The notes under the pieces are model-generated. The model was not told the DNA's origin. It did no database searches and saw nothing but the letters and a program-made list of their open reading frames with translations. Shown here piece by piece: positions 15,757 to 23,831 of a DNA stretch of 64,000 nucleotides; position 1 is the stretch's first letter; each line of letters begins with the position of its first letter. This stretch comes from DASUAO01 sp035763745 (GTDB lineage: Bacteria; Actinomycetota; Acidimicrobiia; IMCC26256; PALSA-555). Where the stretch lies: assembly GCA_035763745.1 (NCBI GenBank), contig DASUAO010000020.1:1-64000 (forward strand), read 5' to 3'. The position numbers and the translations under genes are program-made.

Positions 15757-17304
15757 GTGGAACCCGACATGAGCTGGGTCGGAGTGCTCGAGCACCACGC
15801 CATCCGGACGCCGGACAAGGCGCTGGCGATCTTCGGCGACGAGACCGTGACCTACGGCGAGATGGCCGAGCGCGTCACGGCGCTCGCCGCTGGGCTCCGG
15901 GATCGGGGACTCGGCGTGGGCGACGTCATCGGGATCCTGTCCTACAACTGCACCGAGTTCCTCGAGACGATCTTCGCCGCGAACTACCTCGGCGCGATCG
16001 CGATGCCGATCAACTGGAGGCTCGCCGCTCCGGAGGTCCGGTACATCCTCGACCACTCCGAAGCTGGCGGCCTCGTCTGCGACGAGTCGCTCGTGGGTCT
16101 CGGGGCGGCGGCCACGGATGCGATGGACCGAACGCTCGTGCGGGCCGCCATCGGGCGCGGGGCGCCCAACGGGTGGACGACGGTCGCGGATCTTCGCGCC
16201 TCGTCTCGCGCCTCGTCTCACGCCTTCGCTCCCGTGCCCGCGTCGGGTGACGACGTCCATCGCCTGATGTACACCTCGGGAACGACCGGACGCCCCAAGG
16301 GCGTGATGATCACCCACGCCAACCTCGCGTGGAAGAACCTCGCGCACATCGTCGAGTTCGGATTCACCAACGCCGATCTCGGTCTCGCCTGCGGTCCGCT
16401 GTACCACGTCGGCGCGCTCGACCTCACGACGACATCCCTCATCGCCGCGGGAGCGACCACCATCCTCCATCGGACGTTCGAGGCCGCAGACGTCGTCGAC
16501 GAGATCGAACGGTCGCGCGTGACGACCGTGTGGCTCGCGCCCGCCATGGTCAACGCGATCATGGCGCTGCCCGACGTCGCCCAGCGTGATCTCTCGTCGG
16601 TGCGGGTGGTCATCAACGGCGGCGAGAAGATGCCGATCCCGCTCATCGAGCGGATCCAGCGGACCTTCCCCTCGGCCTGGTTCGCCGATGCGTACGGCCT
16701 GACCGAGACGGTGTCTGGAGACACGTTCCTCGACCGCGACAGCCTGGTCGCGAAGCTCGGCAGCGTGGGCCGTCCGTGCCTCTACCTCGAGCTCGACGTC
16801 TGGGACGAGCAGGGGAGCTCGGTGCCCGTGGGCGAAGCCGGTGAGGTCGTGCTCCGCGGACCCAAGGTCTTCAAGGGCTATTGGCGTGATCCCGACGCCA
16901 CGAGCGTGGCGTTCGCCGGCGGTTGGTTCCACACGGGCGACATCGGTCGGCGCGACGAGGACGGCTACCTGTACATCGTCGACCGGCTCAAGGACATGAT
17001 CGTGTCCGGCGGGGAGAACATCGCCAGCTCCGAGATCGAGCGGGTGCTCTACGAGCACGAGTCGGTGGTCGAAGCCGCGGTCGTCGGGTGCCCCGACGAC
17101 CGGTGGGGGGAGGTGCCCGTCGCGTTCGTCGTCGTCGGTGACACCGCGGCGACACCGGAGGAGCTCGTCGAGCACTGCCGGGTGCAACTCGCGAAGTTCA
17201 AGGTGCCGAGGCAGGTCGTGCTCATCGACGCACTGCCGCGGAACCCCTCCGGCAAGGTGCTCAAGCGGGAGCTACGAGCGCATGTGCGCGAGGAAGGTCG
17301 CTGA
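15757..17304 (+). CDS. Acyl-CoA synthetase (AMP-dependent ligase, ANL superfamily)
   Basis: A 515-residue ligase that activates a carboxylic acid to its CoA thioester. It carries the P-loop YTSGTTGRPKGVM (about residue 170), the YGLTET adenine motif (near 312), the hinge VDRLKDMIVSGGENI (near 410) and the catalytic lysine in NPSGKVLK near 498. Start taken as GTG 15757, 7 nt after an AGG; the ATG at 15769 is the alternative. It is third in the operon with two SDRs, fitting oxidation of an alcohol to an acid before CoA activation. Its last 33 bp overlap the convergent SDR at 17272. Confidence 0.92.
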   Translation: MEPDMSWVGVLEHHAIRTPDKALAIFGDETVTYGEMAERVTALAAGLRDRGLGVGDVIGILSYNCTEFLETIFAANYLGAIAMPINWRLAAPEVRYILDHSEAGGLVCDESLVGLGAAATDAMDRTLVRAAIGRGAPNGWTTVADLRASSRASSHAFAPVPASGDDVHRLMYTSGTTGRPKGVMITHANLAWKNLAHIVEFGFTNADLGLACGPLYHVGALDLTTTSLIAAGATTILHRTFEAADVVDEIERSRVTTVWLAPAMVNAIMALPDVAQRDLSSVRVVINGGEKMPIPLIERIQRTFPSAWFADAYGLTETVSGDTFLDRDSLVAKLGSVGRPCLYLELDVWDEQGSSVPVGEAGEVVLRGPKVFKGYWRDPDATSVAFAGGWFHTGDIGRRDEDGYLYIVDRLKDMIVSGGENIASSEIERVLYEHESVVEAAVVGCPDDRWGEVPVAFVVVGDTAATPEELVEHCRVQLAKFKVPRQVVLIDALPRNPSGKVLKRELRAHVREEGR

Positions 17305-18171
17305 CCAGTCCGTGAGGTCCGCCGGGACGGAGTAGCCGGCTTCGTCGTTGATCGTCGCCCAGTGCTCGGCAACGTCTTCGATCGTCGCCTCCGATCCTGG
17401 GTGCACGTAGCCCTCCGTCTGCGCGATGAAGATCCGCGCGAAGCGACCCGAGCCGGCCGCGTAGATCTCGCCGCTGACCGGGCAGTCCTCGTGGGCGAGG
17501 AACGCGGCCATCGGTGCGACGAGCTCGGGAGCCATCGCCGGCAGGGGTTCGTCGCCAGGTCGGCCTGCCATGCGCGTGAACGCCGCCGGCGCGATGACGT
17601 TGATCGTGATGTCGTGGGCGGCGGCGGCAGTCGTGAGGCTCCGGGTGAGCCCCACGACCGCGGCTTTCGCGGTGGCGTACGAGAGGTTCTGGGGGAGCCC
17701 GAACATCCCGGCGGACCCGGTCATGACGATTCTCCCGTAGTCCTGGTCGATCATGTGCGGCCATGCGGCGCGCGTGGTGTGGAACGCACCGCCGACGTGC
17801 ACGGCGAGGTGTCGCGCGAGGTTCTCCGCGTCGGCATCGGGGAGGCCCGCCCATCGGATGATGCCTGCGTTGTTGACGAGGATGTCGAGGCGCCCGAACT
17901 GCTCGATGGCCGTGTCGACGAGCGCGGCTCCGCCCTCGGGTGTCGCCACGTCGCTGGTGTCGGCGATCGCCCGGCCACCCGCGTCGACGATCTCGGCAGT
18001 GACGGTCGTTGCCGGTCCGGCGTCGCCCCCTTCGCCCTCCGCGGATCCGCCGAGGTCGTTGACGACGAGGGCGGCGCCCCGGGCGGCGAGGAGACGGGCG
18101 TACGCGCGCCCGATGCCGCGACCCGCGCCCGTGACCACCGCGACACGTCCCTCGAAGCTGAGTTCACTCAC
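17272..18171 (-). CDS. Short-chain dehydrogenase, multifunctional-enzyme type 2-like ((3R)-hydroxyacyl-CoA dehydrogenase-like)
   Basis: A 299-residue SDR of the HSD17B4-like clade. It has the long cofactor loop TGAGRGIGRAYA, then VVNDLGGSAEGEG, which is typical of peroxisomal multifunctional enzyme 2 and related beta-oxidation dehydrogenases, NNAGI near 95 and the catalytic YATAK near 165. The extra C-terminal 50 residues are also usual for the clade. It likely oxidises a 3-hydroxyacyl-CoA. The gene is divergent from the enoyl-CoA hydratase across operator copy C. Confidence 0.88.
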   Translation of the reverse strand: MSELSFEGRVAVVTGAGRGIGRAYARLLAARGAALVVNDLGGSAEGEGGDAGPATTVTAEIVDAGGRAIADTSDVATPEGGAALVDTAIEQFGRLDILVNNAGIIRWAGLPDADAENLARHLAVHVGGAFHTTRAAWPHMIDQDYGRIVMTGSAGMFGLPQNLSYATAKAAVVGLTRSLTTAAAAHDITINVIAPAAFTRMAGRPGDEPLPAMAPELVAPMAAFLAHEDCPVSGEIYAAGSGRFARIFIAQTEGYVHPGSEATIEDVAEHWATINDEAGYSVPADLTDWSATFLAHMRS

Positions 18172-18203
18172 CGACGACCACCCGAGAGTCCCACCTGTCG
18201 GTC

Positions 18204-18221
18204 GTGTACCGACCGGTCACG
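18204..18221. promoter_or_regulatory. Cluster operator, copy C
   Basis: GTGTACCGACCGGTCACG lies between the divergent SDR (start 18171) and crotonase (start 18260) genes, 32 and 38 bp from their start codons. TetR at 19077 is downstream of the crotonase, so this site could give autoregulation. Confidence 0.65.
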
Positions 18222-18259
18222 ATACCGTGCGGGCCCGAGCCCCGAACCGGGAGCGTCCT

Positions 18260-19045
18260 GTGAGCGCCGTCCTGTACTCGACGTCCGACCGCATCGGCAT
18301 CATCACGCTCAACCGCCCCGAGGCACGGAACGCGGTGAACCGCGAGGTAGCGCTGGGTGTCGAAGGCGCGGTCGACCGCGTGGAGGAGGACGCCGACGTG
18401 TGGGTCGGGGTCCTGACTGCGAACGTCGCCGGGCAGGAACGCCCGGTCTTCTGTGCGGGTGCCGATCTCAAGGTCATCCAGGAGACCGGATCGGCTGCGT
18501 CGCTCGACACCGAGCGGGGTGGGTTCGCCGGGTTCGTGTACCGGGAGCGCACCAAGCCGATCGTCGTCGCCGTCGACGGTCTGGCGACGGCGGGTGGCCT
18601 CGAGATCGTCCTCGCGGCCGACGTGGTCGTGGCGAGCACCCGATCGTCGTTCGGCCTCGCCGAGGTGCGCCGCAACCTGATCGCCGCGGCCGGCGGACTC
18701 TTCCGACTTCCGCGCGCGATCGGTCGGGGCGCGGCGATGGACGCCATCCTGACGGGTGAGCCGATCGAGGCTCGCCGCGCGTTCGACCTCGGACTCGTCA
18801 GCCGACTCGTCGAGCCGGGAGCGACGCTGGAGGAGGCGATGCGCGTCGCGGGGCTGATCGCGGCGGCGGCGCCGCTCGCGGTGCGAGCCAGCCGGCGCGT
18901 GGTCCTCTCGGCGGCCGAGGAGGACGACGAGACGCTGGCGCGGATCTCGAGGGAGCTGCTCGACGAGCTGCTCACCTCGGAGGACGCGACGATCGGACTG
19001 CGCGCGTTCTCCGAGAAGCGTGAACCCCGGTGGCAGGGCCGATGA
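18260..19045 (+). CDS. Enoyl-CoA hydratase/isomerase (crotonase family)
   Basis: A 261-residue crotonase. It opens LYSTSDRIGIITLNRPEARN, has an oxyanion-hole region around FCAGADLK (near residue 67) and GGLEIVLAAD, and a second acidic residue in FGLAEVRRNL, so both usual glutamate positions are occupied. It ends FSEKREPRWQGR, a typical family tail. GGGAG precedes the GTG by about 7 nt. It is 31 bp upstream of the TetR gene and probably co-transcribed with it from operator C. Confidence 0.9.
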   Translation: MSAVLYSTSDRIGIITLNRPEARNAVNREVALGVEGAVDRVEEDADVWVGVLTANVAGQERPVFCAGADLKVIQETGSAASLDTERGGFAGFVYRERTKPIVVAVDGLATAGGLEIVLAADVVVASTRSSFGLAEVRRNLIAAAGGLFRLPRAIGRGAAMDAILTGEPIEARRAFDLGLVSRLVEPGATLEEAMRVAGLIAAAAPLAVRASRRVVLSAAEEDDETLARISRELLDELLTSEDATIGLRAFSEKREPRWQGR

Positions 19046-19076
19046 CGCGCGCGCGGTCGAAGTACCGTGAATTCGG

Positions 19077-19709
19077 ATGTCGGAGCGTGCGGTGAGCGAC
19101 GAACGTCAGCGGAGCGCCAAGTGGAAGGCGCGCCGTGACCTGATCGTCGACACGTCGGCGCCGGTCTTCGCTCGGCGGGGCTACCACGCCACGGGGATCG
19201 CTGAGCTGTGCACCGTCAACGGTCTCGGCAAGGGCGCCTTCTACCACTACATCCGATCGAAGGAGGAGCTCCTCGCCGCGATCCACGACCGCGTGATGGA
19301 CGAGGTGATGGTCGGCGCCGATCGTGTCGCCGAGACCGGGGGGACGCCGTCCGCGCAGCTCGCGATGCTGGGCGACGAGCTGCTCGACGTCATCCACCGC
19401 TACCCCGATCACGTGTGGGTCTTCCTCCACGAGTTCCCGGCGCTCACCGACGAGCGGGCCGAGCAGTTCCGAGTCCGCCGCCGGGAGTACGAGCGACGGG
19501 TCGAGGCGATCCTCCAGAATGGCATCGACTCGGGAGAGTTCCGCGCCGTCGACGCGCGTCTCACCGCGTTCGCGTGGCTCGGTATGCACAACTACACGTA
19601 CCTCTGGCTGAAGGCGGGCGGCAGGGTGTCGGCACGCGACGTGGCGAAGCCGTTCGCCGAGATCTTCCTGCACGGGATCGCCGCGAACGGCGAGGCCGCG
19701 ACTGGCTAG
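19077..19709 (+). CDS. TetR-family regulator, candidate controller of the 10.9-25.6 kb regulon
   Basis: A 210-residue TetR protein. The N-terminal HTH spans about residues 20-60 and includes GYHATGIAEL and GLGKGAFYHYIRSKEELL. The ligand domain has a WVFLHEFPALT helix and is of the size seen in acyl-CoA-responsive TetR repressors of lipid catabolism. It may be read both from operator C through the crotonase and from its own TACCGT box at 19063-19068. It is the only TetR gene in the window, which makes it the first candidate for binding the five shared operators. Its stop codon overlaps that of the convergent amidohydrolase in CTAG. Confidence 0.9.
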   Translation: MSERAVSDERQRSAKWKARRDLIVDTSAPVFARRGYHATGIAELCTVNGLGKGAFYHYIRSKEELLAAIHDRVMDEVMVGADRVAETGGTPSAQLAMLGDELLDVIHRYPDHVWVFLHEFPALTDERAEQFRVRRREYERRVEAILQNGIDSGEFRAVDARLTAFAWLGMHNYTYLWLKAGGRVSARDVAKPFAEIFLHGIAANGEAATG

Positions 19710-20950
19710 GCGGTGATCGGGGCTTCGAACCCCAGGAGCCCGGCGAGGGTGCCGCCCAGGATGGCGGCGCGCTCGTCGGCCGGTACGCCGGCGAACTGCT
19801 GCGCGATGAGCTCCTGGCTGCCGCGGAAGGTTCCTTCCGCGTGCGGGTAGTCGTTCCCCCACACGATCGTCGAGACGCCGGTGATGTGGCGGCACGCGAC
19901 CGCGACCGGATCGTCCTGGAACTGGACGTGGAACTGACGCCGGACGTATTCGCTCGGTTTCAGCGGGTACGGCCACTTCTCGTTCAGCCGGAACAGCTGG
20001 GCCATGTGGGGCTGGTCGTGCTGCGGGCGTTCGTCGTCCCAGATCCCGAGCCACCAGTCGGCGTCCTGGCCGATCCCCGTGATCCAGCACTTGTCCATCG
20101 CTCCGACCAGGGACGCGAGCCAGTGCGCATTGAACTCGATCAGCGAGAAGTGGAGACCTGGGTAGCGCTCTGCCACACCGCCGCCGATGAGCTCACAGAT
20201 GACCTGCTGCGGGACGATCGAGCCGTAGATGGACTGCGTGACCATCCGCTTCGACGCCGACCGCTCGGTCATCGGCTGGTTGACCTGCGCGGCCGACTCC
20301 ATGACGACCTTGAGCGTCGTGGACGCCGGGTCGTTCACCTTCACGCCGCCGGTCTGGGTGTGGACGAACACCTGGACACCGGCGGCCTGGGCGGCGGACC
20401 ACACAGGGTCGAGGTCGCGTGAGTAGTAGGGAAGTGGCGGGGTCGACGGCAGGAGGATGGCGCGGAACCCGCCGGCCGCGACCCGTTCGATCTCGGCGAC
20501 TGCGTCCGCGATGTCGGTGAGCGGGATGGGTGCCGTGGGTGCGAGCCGGGAGAAGAACGGCGTGAACCGCTCGACGACGTAGTCGTTGTAGACGCGAGCG
20601 TGGGCCATCGACAGCTCGTGGTCGTCCGAGTAGAGCCCGAACAGCGACAGGTTCGGGTGCAACACCTGCGCGTCGACGCCGTCGAGGTCCATGTCCTCGA
20701 GGATGTGCTCCGGATCCCCCTCCGGCATCCGACCACCGGTCTGGCGGTAGCGCGAGACCGTCCAGCCCTCGAACCCCGGGGTGTGGAGGCGCCGGAACTT
20801 CGTCGCGCCCCCCTCGACGAACGGCTCGATCTCGAAGTCCTCTTCCCAGACCGCGCGTTCGCGTAGGTGCTTCGGCAGTCGGGTGACGAACAGGTCGGTC
20901 GGCTCGAGGAGGTGGCCGTCGCCGGAAACGACGAAGTCCTTGTCCGCCAT
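19706..20950 (-). CDS. Amidohydrolase family protein (Amidohydro_2)
   Basis: A 414-residue metal hydrolase. SGDGHLLEP at residues 9-17 gives the D-x-H ligands, VHTQTGG near 210 is the barrel histidine strand, and the C-terminal VWGNDYPHAEG (near 365) carries the catalytic aspartate. AGGAG lies about 7 nt before the ATG. It is divergent from the cyclase gene across operator copy D, and so belongs to the same regulon. Related proteins hydrolyse or decarboxylate ring-derived acids, but the substrate cannot be read from the sequence. Confidence 0.87.
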   Translation of the reverse strand: MADKDFVVSGDGHLLEPTDLFVTRLPKHLRERAVWEEDFEIEPFVEGGATKFRRLHTPGFEGWTVSRYRQTGGRMPEGDPEHILEDMDLDGVDAQVLHPNLSLFGLYSDDHELSMAHARVYNDYVVERFTPFFSRLAPTAPIPLTDIADAVAEIERVAAGGFRAILLPSTPPLPYYSRDLDPVWSAAQAAGVQVFVHTQTGGVKVNDPASTTLKVVMESAAQVNQPMTERSASKRMVTQSIYGSIVPQQVICELIGGGVAERYPGLHFSLIEFNAHWLASLVGAMDKCWITGIGQDADWWLGIWDDERPQHDQPHMAQLFRLNEKWPYPLKPSEYVRRQFHVQFQDDPVAVACRHITGVSTIVWGNDYPHAEGTFRGSQELIAQQFAGVPADERAAILGGTLAGLLGFEAPITA

Positions 20951-20995
20951 GCGATTGCTCCTGCTCGACGCGCGCGATCCCGCAAATCAGGCTAA

Positions 20996-21013
20996 ACCAA
21001 CCGGTCGGTACAC
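20996..21013. promoter_or_regulatory. Cluster operator, copy D
   Basis: On the minus strand this reads GTGTACCGACCGGTTGGT. It lies between the divergent amidohydrolase (start 20950) and cyclase (start 21029) genes, 45 and 15 bp from their starts. It would overlap the cyclase promoter or transcription start. Confidence 0.65.
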
Positions 21014-21028
21014 GCAACGGAGGTAGTC

Positions 21029-22087
21029 GTGGCGAAGCGATGGAAGCAACGACCGGACGGTTCGACGTGGGGCGACTGGGGTGACGACGACGAGCTCGGT
21101 CGCATCAACCTGCTCACGCCCCAGAAGGTGCTCGAGGGAGTGCGTGAGGTCGAGGCGGGACGCAGCTTCTGCCTGAGTCTGCCGCTCGACTACCCGGGCG
21201 GCACGTCGTTGAACCAACGGCGCCACCCACCCGTCCTCGCACCGACCGAGGACATGGACGGCAACGCGGCCACCTTCTACAACGTCCACCAGAGCGAGAT
21301 GGAGAAGTGGGGTCATCCCAAGTACGTCGACGTGTGGGCCGACGACCAGGTGACCCTCTCGCTCCAGTACTCGACGCAGTGGGACTCGCTCGCGCACGCC
21401 GGCGCCGAGTTCGACGCCGACGGTGACGGTGTCGAGGAGGCGGTGTTCTACAACGGGTACCGCGCGGGTGTCGACCTCGTCGGACCGAGCACCGACGCCG
21501 CGGGGGACGGCCGGGGCCATGCCTGCTTCGCGCACCACCTCGGGTTGGAGCACATGGCGTTCCACGGTGTGCAGGGGCGCGGCGTCCTCATCGACCTGGC
21601 GCACCACCTCGGGCACGACTGGCGCGGGGTCGACCGGAAGACGCTCGAGGAGATCATGGCGGCCGATGACGTCGTCGTGGAGCCGGGCGACATGGTCCTG
21701 TTCCACACCGGATTCGCCACGAAGGTCCTCGAGTGGAACCGCGACCCCGATCCCGAGCAGATCCACGCGATGTGCGCGTACCTCGACGCCCGTGACGACG
21801 CGATGCTCGAGTGGATCACGGAATCACAGCTGTCCGCGCTGGTGGCAGACAACTACGCGGTGGAGGGGATGGTCGGGAGGAACCGCGACGAGAGCCGCCA
21901 GTCGCTCCTCCCGATCCACCACCTGTGCCTCTTCAAGCTGGGTGTCCCGCTCGGTGAGCTCTGGTACCTGCACGAGCTCGCGGCCTGGCTGCGCGAGCAC
22001 GGCCGGAGCAGGTTCCTCCTCACGGCACCACCGTTGCGCATGCCCGGAACGGTGGGGTGCCCGGTGACGCCGATCGCCACCGTCTGA
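21029..22087 (+). CDS. Cyclase-family (kynurenine formamidase-like) metal-dependent hydrolase
   Basis: A 352-residue protein of the large branch of PF04199. It opens with the family pattern NGDDDELGRIN-like (DDDELGRINLLTP near residue 20) and has SLQYSTQWDSLAHAG near 110. That segment replaces the HxGTHxDxxxH metal motif of kynurenine formamidases, as in other large actinobacterial members. VEPGDMVLFHTGF near 215 and a late HELAAW segment are also normal. The family hydrolyses cyclic amides, lactones or diketones. GGAGG precedes the GTG at 21029. Given its neighbours, ring or lactone opening after the flavin monooxygenase is a reasonable inference. Confidence 0.82.
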   Translation: MAKRWKQRPDGSTWGDWGDDDELGRINLLTPQKVLEGVREVEAGRSFCLSLPLDYPGGTSLNQRRHPPVLAPTEDMDGNAATFYNVHQSEMEKWGHPKYVDVWADDQVTLSLQYSTQWDSLAHAGAEFDADGDGVEEAVFYNGYRAGVDLVGPSTDAAGDGRGHACFAHHLGLEHMAFHGVQGRGVLIDLAHHLGHDWRGVDRKTLEEIMAADDVVVEPGDMVLFHTGFATKVLEWNRDPDPEQIHAMCAYLDARDDAMLEWITESQLSALVADNYAVEGMVGRNRDESRQSLLPIHHLCLFKLGVPLGELWYLHELAAWLREHGRSRFLLTAPPLRMPGTVGCPVTPIATV

Positions 22088-23734
22088 TCAGGACGGTGTC
22101 GACCGCGAGAGGCGGAACGGCGCGTAGTCGTTGGTGACGACATCCGCGATCACGGAGAAGAGCTTCGGCCGCCCCGCCGCGTTGAGGAGGTATCGCCGGG
22201 GCTTCCCGGGGATGTTCGCCCCGAAGTAGTAGCTGTCCGGCCCGAAGGACGGCGGCTTCGTCGCGGCGCGGTCGATCATGCTCGTCCACTTCTCCTCGGC
22301 CGCAGGGTCCACCTCGATCGTGTCGTAGCCGTGCTCGCGCAGGTACTCGAGCGTGTCGGCGACGAAATCGACCTGGTCACCGTTGTACCGGGGGTTGTTC
22401 CCGGCGGCTGCGTGGGGTCCACCGGGGAAGAAGAGGTTCGGGAAGCCGGCGGTCTGGATACCGAGGAACGTGGTCGGGCCGTCGGCCCAGGCGTCGGTGA
22501 GCGCGACCCCGCCCCGGCCTCTGATCCCCATCCGTGCGAGGGCCCCGGTACCGAAGTCGAAGCCGGTCGCCCACACGACGACGTCGAGCTCGCGCAGGCC
22601 GTCGGCCGTCTCGATCCCGTGCTCGGTCATGCGGAGGATCGGCGTCGCCGTGAGGTCGACGAGAGAGACGTTCGGCTGGTTGTACGTCTCGTAGTAGCCC
22701 GCCACGAACGGGGGACGGTGCTCGCCGTAGCCATGGCTCTTGGGGATCAATCGGTCCGCGGTCTCGGGATCGTCGACGATCGACCGGATCTTGTCGGCGA
22801 TGAACTCGCACCACTCCTTGTTCGCGGCGGGGTCGAAGAGCAGGTCGGCGTAGTTGCTCGTGAGCTTCGAGAAGCCGGGGCTCGTCCACATCTTCTCGTA
22901 GAACGCGAGTCGTTCCTCCCTGGAATCGTCGAAGGTCACGCGATCGTTCGCCTCGTGGAGGAACCCGTGTGCCGAGGCGTTCAGCGTCTCGCGCATCGTC
23001 TCGAAGTCGGCTCGCAGCTGCGCCTGCTCCTCTGGCGTGATCGGCGCGTTGTTGAGTGGCGTGCACCAGTTCGCGTTGCGCTGGTACACGGTGAGCGACG
23101 CGACGTCGTCGGCGATGACCGGGATGATCTGGACACCGCTCGAGCCGGTGCCGACGACGGCGACGCGCTTGCCCGCGAATTCGACGGGGGTCGAGGGCCA
23201 TCTCCCGGTGTGGTACTGCTCGCCGCGGAACCGCTCGCGTCCAGGGATGTCCGGATAGCTCGGCACCGACAAGACGCCCGTCGCTGCGACGAGGAACCGC
23301 GTGCGGATCTCGGCGCCGCCGCCGATCGTGACCGTCCACGTACCCGACGTCTCGTCGTACACCGCCGCGGTGACCGTTGCGTCGAGCTGGACATGGGGTC
23401 GGAGGTCGAACCGGTCGACCACGTGGTTGAGGTAACGCTCGATGTCGGGCTGCTCGGCGAAGTGCTCGTGCCACTCCCACTCGTCGAACAGCTCCTCGGA
23501 GAAGAGGTAGCCGTAGGTGTAGCTCTCCGAGTCGAACCGGGCACCCGGGTACCGGTTCCAGTACCACGTGCCCCCGACGCCATCGCCGGCCTCGACCAGC
23601 CGGACGGAGAAGCCCGCCTCCCGAGCGCGGTAGAGCTGGTAGATGCCGGTGATCCCCGCGCCGACGATGAGCACGTCGACATCGGTCGGGGGCCGTCGAG
23701 CGGCCCGATCGGAGGCGGGTACGGGGGTATCCAT
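22088..23734 (-). CDS. Flavin-containing Baeyer-Villiger-type monooxygenase
   Basis: A 548-residue two-dinucleotide-domain flavoprotein. The FAD motif is GAGITGIYQLYRA (about residues 26-38), followed by GGTWYWNRYPGARFD. The Baeyer-Villiger fingerprint FRGEQYHTGRWP is near residue 170, and the NADPH motif GTGSSGVQ follows. ATGFDFGTGAL near 420 is also typical. Such enzymes insert oxygen next to a ketone to give an ester or lactone. The start at ATG 23734 is the first start in the frame outside operator copy E. The gene abuts the convergent cyclase gene with no spacer. Confidence 0.92.
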   Translation of the reverse strand: MDTPVPASDRAARRPPTDVDVLIVGAGITGIYQLYRAREAGFSVRLVEAGDGVGGTWYWNRYPGARFDSESYTYGYLFSEELFDEWEWHEHFAEQPDIERYLNHVVDRFDLRPHVQLDATVTAAVYDETSGTWTVTIGGGAEIRTRFLVAATGVLSVPSYPDIPGRERFRGEQYHTGRWPSTPVEFAGKRVAVVGTGSSGVQIIPVIADDVASLTVYQRNANWCTPLNNAPITPEEQAQLRADFETMRETLNASAHGFLHEANDRVTFDDSREERLAFYEKMWTSPGFSKLTSNYADLLFDPAANKEWCEFIADKIRSIVDDPETADRLIPKSHGYGEHRPPFVAGYYETYNQPNVSLVDLTATPILRMTEHGIETADGLRELDVVVWATGFDFGTGALARMGIRGRGGVALTDAWADGPTTFLGIQTAGFPNLFFPGGPHAAAGNNPRYNGDQVDFVADTLEYLREHGYDTIEVDPAAEEKWTSMIDRAATKPPSFGPDSYYFGANIPGKPRRYLLNAAGRPKLFSVIADVVTNDYAPFRLSRSTPS

Positions 23735-23770
23735 GCGGTTCGGTGCGGTTCCCTCGGCGGCGGGAGCGCA

Positions 23771-23788
23771 TTGTACCGACCGGTTAGT
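23771..23788. promoter_or_regulatory. Cluster operator, copy E
   Basis: TTGTACCGACCGGTTAGT lies between the divergent Baeyer-Villiger (start 23734) and Rieske (start 23832) genes, 36 and 43 bp from their starts. Confidence 0.65.
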
Positions 23789-23831
23789 CTGCCGATCGGC
23801 GACACCGCACTCCAAGAGAGAGGGGCGCTGC

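Noticed and set aside
19720..19740. tRNA-like GGTTCGAA/TTCGAACC pattern
   Set aside because: It falls inside the C-terminal codons of the amidohydrolase, with no cloverleaf around it.
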